Source: Bacillota bacterium
Lineage (GTDB): Bacteria > Bacillota > Clostridia > Tissierellales > Peptoniphilaceae
DNA: 6,285 nucleotides
Direction of reading: 5' to 3'
Assembly: GCA_023393715.1 (NCBI GenBank)
Contig: JAEXCD010000030.1
Span: forward strand, 1 to 6,285
Each line of letters begins with the position of its first letter. Position 1 is the stretch's first letter. This document shows positions 1 through 5,418 of this stretch, piece after piece. The notes under the pieces were generated by a model. The model had not been told where the DNA came from. It ran no database searches and was given only the letters and a program-made list of their open reading frames with translations. A program made the position numbers and the translations under genes.

Positions 1-1516
1 CCTTCAGCTGGGCATGCAGCACGCCCATCCGCCGCTTGGCGGAAAGCCCCTTTTGACAGCGCGCGGCGACATTGACAATCGACCAATGGCCGAGCTCATC
101 CTCCGAATCATCAATGCGGGGGCAGACGAAGTAGGCTTGATGTCCCTTTTCGAATTCCTTTTCCAAAAAGGCCAAAATCCGTTTCTCGTATCGGCCGTCT
201 ACAACATAGGTCCCGATGGGCTGACGTCCCGGAGGACGCTCGGCAATCTGGGACAGCGAGAGATCCCCTAAGGCGGAGAGCGTCAGCGTTCTCGGTATCG
301 GAGTGGCCGAAAGCACCAGCGTGTGCGGTATCGACGCCTTTTGCTGCAATTTTTTTCGCTGCAGAACGCCAAACCGGTGCTGTTCATCCGTAATCACCAA
401 ACCGAGTTTCGGAAAGGCAACACCGTCCGAAAACAGTGCATGTGTACCAATCCACAGCCCCGATTCCCCTTCGGCCGCAGTCTGAAGGGCTCGCTGCCGC
501 TCCTTTGCCGGGGACGCTCCCAAAAGCGGATGAATCGCCACTCCTAAAGGCGCGAAGAGCTTTTGCGCCGTTTTGATGTGCTGCCGCGCCAACGTCTCCG
601 TCGGCGCCATGAGCGCAGCCTGTAGGCCGTTTTGCACACACAGATATGCGGCGGCGAACGCAACGGCGGTTTTACCCGAGCCCACATCGCCCTGAAGCAG
701 GCGATTCATCGGTTCGTCCGACAGCAAATCCGACTGAATTTCCTGAAAAGCGGCCTGTTGGCCTGCGGTCAGAGAAAAGGGCAACGCGGTAAAAAAAGGT
801 GTCATATCGACAGGCCGCAATGTTTCGCACAGGGAACGCTTTACGATTTCCTTAATTCGGCCCAGAGCGAGCAAATAGACGAGCCATCGCCGCGCATCCA
901 ATTCGCGGCACGCTATCTGCAGCTCTTCAAACGACGCCGGTTTGTGACGCGTTCGATAGCTCCACTCGATGGACCTCAGCCCAAAAGCGCACCGATCCCC
1001 CTCCGGAAGTATTTCAAATTGCGAAAGCGGCACCTTTTCCAACGCCTGCTCCGCCAGCTTTTTTCGCTCGCCGTTGCGCAGTCCCTCGCACAGAGCATAC
1101 ACCGGTTCCAGACCGGCCAAAGACGGCACATCGCTCCGTTCCAAAACGGGATCCAATAACGCCTTTTGTTTATCGCGGTAAATGCCGTAAACACAGTAGC
1201 ACTCCCCGACACGGAGGCTTTTCGCCCGATAGGGCTGATTGTGCCAGATCACCTGAACCTCACCGCTGTCGTCAGCCATGAGTACGCGCTGCAGGCTCCT
1301 TCTGCCCGGAAGATAAACGGCGGGATAAATGCGAAGAAGGCGCAGCACCAATACTGCGCTTACGCCTTCCTGCAGCTCCTCCACAGAACAGATTCTCGTT
1401 CGATCCTCATAACGCCTCGGAAAATCGCAGACCAGCTGCTCCGCCGTATCAACGCCCAGCCTTGCAAAGCGCGCCGCTTTTTTTGCGCCGATGCCCTTTA
1501 ACTGCGTCAGATCCAT
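1..1516 (-). CDS. recG: ATP-dependent DNA helicase RecG, N-terminal 505 residues (partial, runs off the left edge)
   Basis: RecG is a superfamily 2 double-stranded DNA translocase that remodels stalled replication forks and Holliday junctions. The reading frame is open without stops from the ATG at 1516 to the window edge. Residues 1-245 or so form the wedge/OB-fold region, opening with the helix-hairpin-like MDLTQLKGIG and the FPRRYEDR motif. The helicase core follows: Q-motif region PFSLTAGQ (about 246-253), Walker A GDVGSGKT (276-283), GTHAL (motif Ic), DEQH box (377-380) and SATPIPRT motif III (403-410). The second RecA lobe begins with FLEKEFEKGHQAYFVC and reaches LHAQLK at the edge. A full RecG has about 680 residues, so roughly 175 are missing on the left. 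It is the last visible gene of the yloU-fakA-recG operon and starts one base after the fakA stop with no Shine-Dalgarno of its own. An in-frame ATG 20 codons upstream (1576, inside fakA) also lacks a ribosome binding site. The ATG at 1516 is preferred because it gives the usual short RecG N-terminus. Confidence 0.97.
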   Translation of the reverse strand, partial: MDLTQLKGIGAKKAARFARLGVDTAEQLVCDFPRRYEDRTRICSVEELQEGVSAVLVLRLLRIYPAVYLPGRRSLQRVLMADDSGEVQVIWHNQPYRAKSLRVGECYCVYGIYRDKQKALLDPVLERSDVPSLAGLEPVYALCEGLRNGERKKLAEQALEKVPLSQFEILPEGDRCAFGLRSIEWSYRTRHKPASFEELQIACRELDARRWLVYLLALGRIKEIVKRSLCETLRPVDMTPFFTALPFSLTAGQQAAFQEIQSDLLSDEPMNRLLQGDVGSGKTAVAFAAAYLCVQNGLQAALMAPTETLARQHIKTAQKLFAPLGVAIHPLLGASPAKERQRALQTAAEGESGLWIGTHALFSDGVAFPKLGLVITDEQHRFGVLQRKKLQQKASIPHTLVLSATPIPRTLTLSALGDLSLSQIAERPPGRQPIGTYVVDGRYEKRILAFLEKEFEKGHQAYFVCPRIDDSEDELGHWSIVNVAARCQKGLSAKRRMGVLHAQLK

Positions 1517-1517
1517 G

Positions 1518-3161
1518 TTATTCGATCGAAAAAATATAATAGTAGGTCGGCTGATCGCCGCGTTCGTACTCGACATCGTACTCGGGCCACTGACTACGAA
1601 GCGCTTCCATGAGCTTCTGCGCCTGCTCCTCCTGAACATCCTCGCCGGAATATACCGTGATCAGGGAATGCTCGTCCGTTACATAAGCGCCAACGAGCTG
1701 CTGAACCAGCTCCTCCGCGTTCTGCCCTACGCGTACAATATGTCCATTCATCAGTCCGATCAGATCGCCCTCGTGAATCACTAAATCATCCATCTCGGTA
1801 TCGCGAATGGAATAGGTAATCTGACCAATCTGAACCGTATTCAGGCTTTCCGTCATCGCCTCCGCATTTTCCTCCGGTGTAGCCGACTCATCAAACTGAA
1901 GCAACGCCGTAAATCCGTGCGGAATGGAACGGCTCGGGATGACAATCACCCGCTTTTCCGTCAGGGCATCCACCTGCTCTGCCGCCATGATGATGTTTTT
2001 GTTGTTCGGAAAGATAAAGACCGTATCCGCCGCTACGCGGTTGACGGCTTCGAGGAGATCCTGCGTGGACGGATTCATCGTCTGCCCGCCGCTGACCAGT
2101 TCATCGACCATCAGATCCTTAAAAATGCTGTCGAAGCCCGCGCCGAGACTGACCGCAACAAAGCCGTACGGTTTATTGGGCTTCATCGAGGCCGTCGGTT
2201 CCTGACCCAGCTGTGCCTCTTCCTTTTCGGTGAGCAGGCGATGCTGGTGCTGCAAGCGCATATTGTCGATTTTGATATCCATGAGTGCACCGCGCTTCAG
2301 TGCAAGCTCCAGCACCTTCCCGGGGTGATTGGTGTGGATATGGGTTTTGATGACGTCGTCCATGCCGATGCAGACGATACTGTCGCCCAGCCCCTCGATT
2401 TCCCCGCGGAAGGCGAGATAGTCGTCTCCCCTGGTGCGAATGAAAAATTCCGTGCAGTAGCCGAAGCGAATGTCGCTGTCCTCAGGATCTGCATCAAAGC
2501 TCACGCTCTTCGCGGCCTCTTCTCTGGGCAGCAGGATTTCGTCCGTCATTTCGCCGGTCAGCGTCTCCAGAAAGCCTGCGACGAGGTACAGAAGCCCCTG
2601 TCCGCCCGCATCGACGACGCCCGCGTCCTTCAGTGCCTTCAGCATATCCGGTGTTTTGGCCAGCGTGCGGTTTCCCTCGGTCAGAATGGCGCGCAAAAAG
2701 TCCTCAATTTCCGTGTAATGCGATACATTCGCCGCAGCGAATTCACTCATCGAGCGAGCGACGGTAAGAATCGTTCCCTCCGTCGGCTTCATGACCGCCT
2801 TATATGCCATTTCCGTCGCTTTTCCGAGTATTGCCGCAATATCGCTGGTGACAATCGTCTGCTTGTCCTTCACCGCCTCGGAAATGCCGCGGCACAGCTG
2901 GGACAGGATAACGCCGGAATTCCCGCGGGCACCCATCAGCGAGCCATTTCCCAGAGCCTTGCCCACCGAAGCGACATGAAGGTCTTTAACGCGCTCAATT
3001 TGCGCCGCGGCGGATTTCATCGTCAAAGACATATTCGTTCCCGTATCCCCGTCGGGAACCGGAAACACATTCAGGCGATTCACTTCCTCTTTTTTTTCAT
3101 TGAGCTTTTTGTACGCTCCATACAACGCGCGCTGAAAAAGCGCGCCATCCAATATGATCAT
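1518..3161 (-). CDS. fakA: DAK2 domain fatty acid kinase subunit FakA (YloV family)
   Basis: FakA is the ATP-binding kinase subunit that phosphorylates FakB-bound fatty acids, feeding exogenous or recycled acyl chains into phospholipid synthesis in Gram-positive bacteria. The protein has 547 residues, the usual family length. The N-terminal DAK2 (DhaL-like) domain shows NVFPVPDGDTGTNM (31-44, with the Mg-ATP aspartates), GARGNSGVILSQ (77-88) and DAGGQGL (184-190). The middle domain keeps Cys236 in GYCTEFF and His274/His276 in HIHTNHPG, matching the zinc-binding Cys/His/His set known from Staphylococcus FakA. The C-terminal DegV-like domain shows FPNNKN (384-389) and SRSIPHG (410-416). The start at 3161 is chosen over an upstream in-frame ATG at 3209 because AGGAGG (3167-3172) lies five bases before it and the longer form would overlap yloU. 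No FakB gene is in the window, so the partner must be encoded elsewhere. Confidence 0.95.
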   Translation of the reverse strand: MIILDGALFQRALYGAYKKLNEKKEEVNRLNVFPVPDGDTGTNMSLTMKSAAAQIERVKDLHVASVGKALGNGSLMGARGNSGVILSQLCRGISEAVKDKQTIVTSDIAAILGKATEMAYKAVMKPTEGTILTVARSMSEFAAANVSHYTEIEDFLRAILTEGNRTLAKTPDMLKALKDAGVVDAGGQGLLYLVAGFLETLTGEMTDEILLPREEAAKSVSFDADPEDSDIRFGYCTEFFIRTRGDDYLAFRGEIEGLGDSIVCIGMDDVIKTHIHTNHPGKVLELALKRGALMDIKIDNMRLQHQHRLLTEKEEAQLGQEPTASMKPNKPYGFVAVSLGAGFDSIFKDLMVDELVSGGQTMNPSTQDLLEAVNRVAADTVFIFPNNKNIIMAAEQVDALTEKRVIVIPSRSIPHGFTALLQFDESATPEENAEAMTESLNTVQIGQITYSIRDTEMDDLVIHEGDLIGLMNGHIVRVGQNAEELVQQLVGAYVTDEHSLITVYSGEDVQEEQAQKLMEALRSQWPEYDVEYERGDQPTYYYIFSIE

Positions 3162-3166
3162 GAACT

Positions 3167-3172
3167 CCTCCT
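3167..3172 (-). promoter_or_regulatory. fakA ribosome binding site overlapping the yloU stop codon
   Basis: Read on the minus strand the junction is TGAGGAGGAGTTCATG. The last base of the yloU TGA is the first base of AGGAGG, with a five-base spacer to the fakA ATG. This fixes the fakA start at 3161 and suggests translational coupling of the two genes. Confidence 0.85.
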
Positions 3173-3525
3173 CAGACCCGAATTCCCTGTACGATGACGT
3201 TGACCGCATCGACCGTCAGTCCGGTCAGAGACTCCACGTTGTACTTGATTTTATCGATTACATTGTCTGCAACGACCGCAATCCGAACGCCATATTCCAT
3301 GATGACGGACAAATCGATAACAATTTCCGTCTCGCTCTTCGCGGTAACGGTGACACCCTTTGTCATGTTCTCCAAGCGAAGGAGCTCATATAAACCGTCC
3401 TTGGTATTTTGTGCAGCCAAGCCGACAATTCCATAGGTTTCCATTGCCGCGCTGCAGGCGAGGTTCGCGACTACGGTATCGTCAATAATGATGCTGCCAA
3501 GCTGATTATGCATTCTCGATGGCAT
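3172..3525 (-). CDS. yloU: Asp23/Gls24 family envelope stress response protein (YloU)
   Basis: This 117-residue protein of the Asp23/Gls24 (DUF322) family is a small soluble alkaline-shock-type protein. Relatives in Staphylococcus attach to the membrane through a partner, and members are commonly linked to envelope stress. Family features seen are GSIIIDDTVVANLA near the start, the central METYGIVGLAAQ stretch, and the C-terminal half with a VIDLSVIMEYGVRI strand followed by VADNVIDKIKYNVE and TVDAVNVIVQGIRV. There are no membrane segments or signal peptide. The start at 3525 has GGGAGGT (3531-3537) five bases upstream; a second in-frame ATG four codons in has no better site. It is the first gene of the yloU-fakA-recG operon. 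Its TGA overlaps the fakA Shine-Dalgarno, leaving ten bases before the next ATG. The yloU-fakA pairing is conserved across Bacillota, but the molecular role of YloU is not settled. Confidence 0.93.
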   Translation of the reverse strand: MPSRMHNQLGSIIIDDTVVANLACSAAMETYGIVGLAAQNTKDGLYELLRLENMTKGVTVTAKSETEIVIDLSVIMEYGVRIAVVADNVIDKIKYNVESLTGLTVDAVNVIVQGIRV

Positions 3526-3556
3526 AAGCTACCTCCCATTTTTCTATCGTGCTCTT

Positions 3557-3587
3557 ATCATAGCATAAATGCGTCGCGGCTTGTCGA
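3557..3587 (-). promoter_or_regulatory. Likely promoter of the yloU-fakA-recG operon (extended -10)
   Basis: On the minus strand an extended -10, TGCTATGAT (TATGAT at 3557-3562), lies about 30 bases before the yloU ATG. The best -35 is TCGACA (3582-3587), 19 bases upstream. It is weak and far, so the TGn extension would have to carry much of the recognition. Predicted transcription start is near 3550. Confidence 0.55.
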
Positions 3588-3643
3588 AAAGCTTGACGCG
3601 CATGCGCTGCCCGGTATCCTGGAAGCGCGGATAGACTGGTTAT

Positions 3644-3672
3644 AATATATGCACTTTAATGCGATTTTACAA
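3644..3672 (-). promoter_or_regulatory. Second candidate promoter upstream of yloU
   Basis: On the minus strand TTGTAA (3667-3672) and TATATT (3644-3649) are separated by exactly 17 bases, matching 4/6 and 5/6 of the sigma-A consensus. Transcription would begin near 3637 and give yloU a leader of about 110 bases containing the imperfect inverted repeat at 3569-3603. AT-rich DNA produces such matches by chance, so this is tentative. Confidence 0.35.
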
Positions 3673-3738
3673 GACCTAATTTTTATAACGCCGGCGCCTT
3701 TGCCTCTTGATACCGTCGATTGTTCCGCGATTTATTTT

Positions 3739-3767
3739 TTGACAAAATGATTTCGATAATAGAGAAT
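3739..3767 (+). promoter_or_regulatory. Candidate promoter of the tautomerase gene
   Basis: A perfect -35 TTGACA (3739-3744) is followed after 17 bases by GAGAAT (3762-3767), a 4/6 match to TATAAT. GATAAT at 3755-3760 is a better -10 but lies only 10 bases from the -35. Predicted start is near 3774, leaving a leader of about 75 bases. Confidence 0.5.
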
Positions 3768-3780
3768 TCAACTGAGAAAC

Positions 3781-3799
3781 AGCGAGCTTAGCGCTCGTT
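3781..3799 (+). other. Small hairpin in the tautomerase 5' leader
   Basis: CGAGC (3783-3787) pairs with GCTCG (3793-3797) around a five-base loop, extended by a G-T and an A-T pair. The T run after it is short (TTT), so it is not a convincing terminator. Part of its left arm could instead pair with CGC at 3811-3813 next to a GAGAA/TTCTC helix (3774-3778 with 3814-3818). Confidence 0.35.
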
Positions 3800-3849
3800 T
3801 ACCTATGCGGCGCTTCTCTTATGGCGATATCTATTGAAGGAGGAATGGA

Positions 3850-4284
3850 ATGCCAACATATACTGTATATGTTCAACATGATGTCCTTACGGAAGAACAA
3901 GAGCAGAAGATCGCTGAAGCGATTACGCAGGCGCATTCAAAAACGACCGGCGCGCCGCGCTATTACGTTCAAGTGATTTTGACCGGTAACTACGGAGGCC
4001 GTCGCTTTGTCGGCGGTCTTCCTTCTGAAAGACAGCTTTGGATCCACGGTGACATTCGTTCCGGTCGAACAGATGAACAGCGAAAAGAGTTAATGCTTGC
4101 GCTCATGGATGGCGTGTCAAAAGCAGCCGATATTGAGCAGGATGATATTTGGATTGATCTCAACGAAATTCAGCCTACCTCCATTCTCAAATACAAAACC
4201 GTATTTCCGCCGGCCGGAAAAGAAAAGGAGTGGTTTCAATCCCTGCCCAAAGAACTCCGGCAAAAGCTGGATGCCGAGCAATGA
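3850..4284 (+). CDS. Tautomerase superfamily protein, cis-3-chloroacrylic acid dehalogenase (cis-CaaD)-like
   Basis: The protein has 144 residues, begins Met-Pro, and has the doubled beta-alpha-beta layout of the cis-CaaD branch of the tautomerase superfamily, which uses an N-terminal proline exposed after Met removal. It aligns by eye with cis-CaaD along its length: PTYTVYV at the start, ITQAH, VGG near 54-56, WIHGDIRSGR (64-73), IWIDLNE (100-106) and EKEWFQ (125-130). Counting Met as 1, Pro2, His29, Arg70 and Arg73 correspond to catalytic Pro1, His28, Arg70 and Arg73. The equivalents of Tyr103 and Glu114 appear to be Asp103 and Lys114, so dehalogenase chemistry is doubtful. A tautomerase or hydratase on an unknown substrate is more likely. 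No signal peptide is seen, so it is probably cytosolic. AAGGAGG (3837-3843) lies six bases before the ATG, and this start is the one that makes proline residue 2. It precedes rpmB on the same strand with no terminator between. The family call is confident; the substrate is unknown. Confidence 0.85.
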   Translation: MPTYTVYVQHDVLTEEQEQKIAEAITQAHSKTTGAPRYYVQVILTGNYGGRRFVGGLPSERQLWIHGDIRSGRTDEQRKELMLALMDGVSKAADIEQDDIWIDLNEIQPTSILKYKTVFPPAGKEKEWFQSLPKELRQKLDAEQ

Positions 4285-4299
4285 CCAAACCCTGCGGAC

Positions 4300-4328
4300 T
4301 TGCAAAGTCGTAAAACACTTGCTATAAT
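4300..4328 (+). promoter_or_regulatory. Strong rpmB promoter with extended -10
   Basis: TTGCAA (4300-4305) is followed after 17 bases by a perfect TATAAT (4323-4328) preceded by TGC, an extended -10. Predicted start is near 4335, giving a leader of about 34 bases. It lies just after the tautomerase stop codon, so rpmB can be expressed independently of the upstream gene, as expected for a ribosomal protein. Confidence 0.8.
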
Positions 4329-4368
4329 GATTTAGTTCATTTGCAAACCAAGCTAAAGGAGGTGCACT

Positions 4369-4632
4369 ATGTCAAGAGTCTGTGATGTTTGTGGCAAAAC
4401 TAAAAAATCCGGTAATACCGTTACGTTTTCTCATAGAGCGATCAAAAGATCGTGGACGCCGAACCTGAGACGTGTACGCGTTTATGACGAAAATGGTACG
4501 CCGAAGCGTATGTACGTCTGCACGCGTTGCCTGCGCAGCGGCCTGATCAACCGTAATCAGCCCGTCGCTGATGCCTTTGAAGCTCCTGTTGAAGACGTTG
4601 TCGTCGAGGAAGCCGTCGCTGTCGAGGCGTAA
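4369..4632 (+). CDS. rpmB: 50S ribosomal protein L28 with an acidic C-terminal extension
   Basis: L28 is a small protein of the large ribosomal subunit. Residues 1-62 are a complete bacterial L28. The zinc-ribbon cysteines are present as CDVC (Cys5/Cys8) and CTRC (Cys51/Cys54), and the typical SHRAIKRSWTPNL and VCTRCLRSGLI segments are intact. The protein does not stop near residue 62-64, as Bacillota L28 normally does, but continues for about 25 residues rich in Ala, Val, Glu and Asp (seven acidic, no basic residues). The reading frame is clean through this tail and ends at TAA. The ribosome binding site AAAGGAGGTG (4355-4364) is close to the full anti-Shine-Dalgarno complement. Its own promoter lies just upstream, and it converges on thiN across a shared terminator. 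Opposite orientation to both flanking operons is also the arrangement in B. subtilis. Confidence 0.97.
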   Translation: MSRVCDVCGKTKKSGNTVTFSHRAIKRSWTPNLRRVRVYDENGTPKRMYVCTRCLRSGLINRNQPVADAFEAPVEDVVVEEAVAVEA

Positions 4633-4650
4633 AATTCGAACAACCAGAAA

Positions 4651-4674
4651 AGCGCATCCGTTCCGCGGAGCGCT
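4651..4674 (+). other. Stem-loop in the rpmB 3' untranslated region
   Basis: AGCGC (4651-4655) and TCCG (4657-4660) pair with CGGA (4666-4669) and GCGCT (4670-4674), giving nine pairs with one bulged A and a five-base loop. No T run follows, so it is not a terminator. It could stabilise the short rpmB mRNA or be chance. Confidence 0.4.
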
Positions 4675-4697
4675 CAGGAAAGTGAATATGATTCCGA

Positions 4698-4731
4698 AAA
4701 AACCGGCGCAACAAAAGTTGCGCCGGTTTTT
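4698..4731. terminator. Bidirectional intrinsic terminator shared by rpmB and thiN
   Basis: The arms CCGGCGCAAC (4703-4712) and GTTGCGCCGG (4717-4726) form a perfect 10-bp GC-rich stem with an AAAA loop. A run of A before it and T after it extend the pairing to about 15 bp. The T run serves rpmB on the plus strand. The six A at 4697-4702 become the U run for thiN transcripts on the minus strand, whose stop codon lies only five bases from the stem. Confidence 0.93.
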
Positions 4732-4736
4732 ATTGC

Positions 4737-5402
4737 TTAATCGCAGGAAAAAATACAGAAAACGCCGTCGCCCTCTACGACCGCCTCTCCTTCCGCAGCC
4801 CGGATGTGATTCGAAATGCCCAGAGACGTCCCCACCGGAAGCGGATGCCGCACCAGCTCATATTCAAAGCCGCGCAGCGAAAGAAGCGCGCCCGGAGTCC
4901 GCGCCAGAAAGGAGCAGTACCAGCCCGCAGGCTCCTTTGCCAGACGGTGCACGCCCGCGGGAAGAAAACAGATGCGATTGGTGTCGTCGATCAATTCGAC
5001 GGACATCCCGCATTTGGTAAACCGTTCCGCGAGCAATATATTGCACAGGCTGTGATCGAAGCGCGAACCTGTTCCGCCCAATATGACGCAGTCGTCTACA
5101 CCGTTTTCCACGGCGCAGCGAAGCGCTAATTCGAGATCGCTGTCGTCCTTTTCCGGCGGATAGACCAGGAGCTTCGGCCTCTTTTCCAAACCGGCCGGCG
5201 AGCCGCCTTGCAGCATCTTTTCACGCGTCGCCGGCGAAAGCGAATCAAAATCGCCCAACACTATGTCCGGCTCTACGTTTAACGCAGCCAGGTAATCGTA
5301 GCCTCCGTCGGCACACAAAATCACGTCCGCATCCGCCAGAAGCTTTTTCGCCCGATCAAGATCGTTCATTCTGCGCCCTGCGCCTACAATAACGCCCTTC
5401 AT
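4737..5402 (-). CDS. thiN: Thiamine pyrophosphokinase
   Basis: ThiN transfers pyrophosphate from ATP to thiamine to make thiamine diphosphate, the cofactor of transketolase, pyruvate dehydrogenase and related enzymes. The 221-residue length is normal for the family. Conserved features are CADGG (30-34), the metal-binding GDFDSL (50-55), KDDSDLELAL (85-94), GGTGSRFDH (109-117) and, in the C-terminal beta-sandwich thiamine-binding domain, GTSLGISNH (191-199). The start at 5402 is supported by GGAGG (5410-5414) seven bases upstream and by the MKGVIVGAG opening. The frame stays open further upstream into rpe, but that part is not family-like. It lies 16 bases after rpe and is the last gene of rsgA-rpe-thiN, ending at the shared terminator. 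Its neighbour rpe acts in the same pentose-phosphate pathway as the thiamine-dependent transketolase. Confidence 0.96.
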   Translation of the reverse strand: MKGVIVGAGRRMNDLDRAKKLLADADVILCADGGYDYLAALNVEPDIVLGDFDSLSPATREKMLQGGSPAGLEKRPKLLVYPPEKDDSDLELALRCAVENGVDDCVILGGTGSRFDHSLCNILLAERFTKCGMSVELIDDTNRICFLPAGVHRLAKEPAGWYCSFLARTPGALLSLRGFEYELVRHPLPVGTSLGISNHIRAAEGEAVVEGDGVFCIFSCD

Positions 5403-5418
5403 CGCACCGCCTCCGCAC

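Larger units (their letters stand above)
3526..3849. other. Intergenic region between divergent yloU and tautomerase genes
   Basis: These 324 bases hold no convincing gene. The half near yloU carries promoter candidates pointing left, and the half near the tautomerase carries one pointing right. An imperfect inverted repeat (ATGCG ... CGCAT, with inner GCTT/AAGC) lies at 3569-3603 within and beside the leftward promoter. A GC-rich palindrome CGCCGGCG sits near 3690 in otherwise AT-rich DNA. The open frame crossing 3409-3645 on the plus strand runs antisense into yloU and has no ribosome binding site. I see no riboswitch, tRNA or intrinsic terminator here. Confidence 0.6.

Noticed and set aside
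632..1159. Plus-strand open frame of 175 codons, and several shorter ones, opposite recG
   Set aside because: They lie opposite a clear RecG frame with all helicase motifs in place and have no start signals.
1..1516. Possible frameshift or pseudogene in recG
   Set aside because: Translating every codon from 1516 to the edge gave no stop and all expected motifs in order; the gene is only cut by the window edge.
1917..3197. Long plus-strand open frame of 426 codons antisense to fakA
   Set aside because: It mirrors the fakA coding strand, has no ribosome binding site, and its translation shows no family motif. fakA on the other strand is certain.
3162..3209. Longer fakA start 16 codons upstream
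   Set aside because: It overlaps yloU and has no ribosome binding site; AGGAGG is correctly placed for the ATG at 3161.
3593..3620. TTGACG - 16 bases - TATCCT as another rightward promoter
   Set aside because: The -10 is poor, it is 230 bases from the gene, and a perfect TTGACA lies closer to it.
3641..3646. Perfect TATAAT on the plus strand as a rightward promoter
   Set aside because: No acceptable -35 lies 16-18 bases upstream. The AT-rich block reads better as a leftward -10.
4292..4312. Small hairpin GACTT/AAGTC between the tautomerase gene and rpmB as a terminator
   Set aside because: It has only five base pairs and no T run, and it coincides with the rpmB -35 element.
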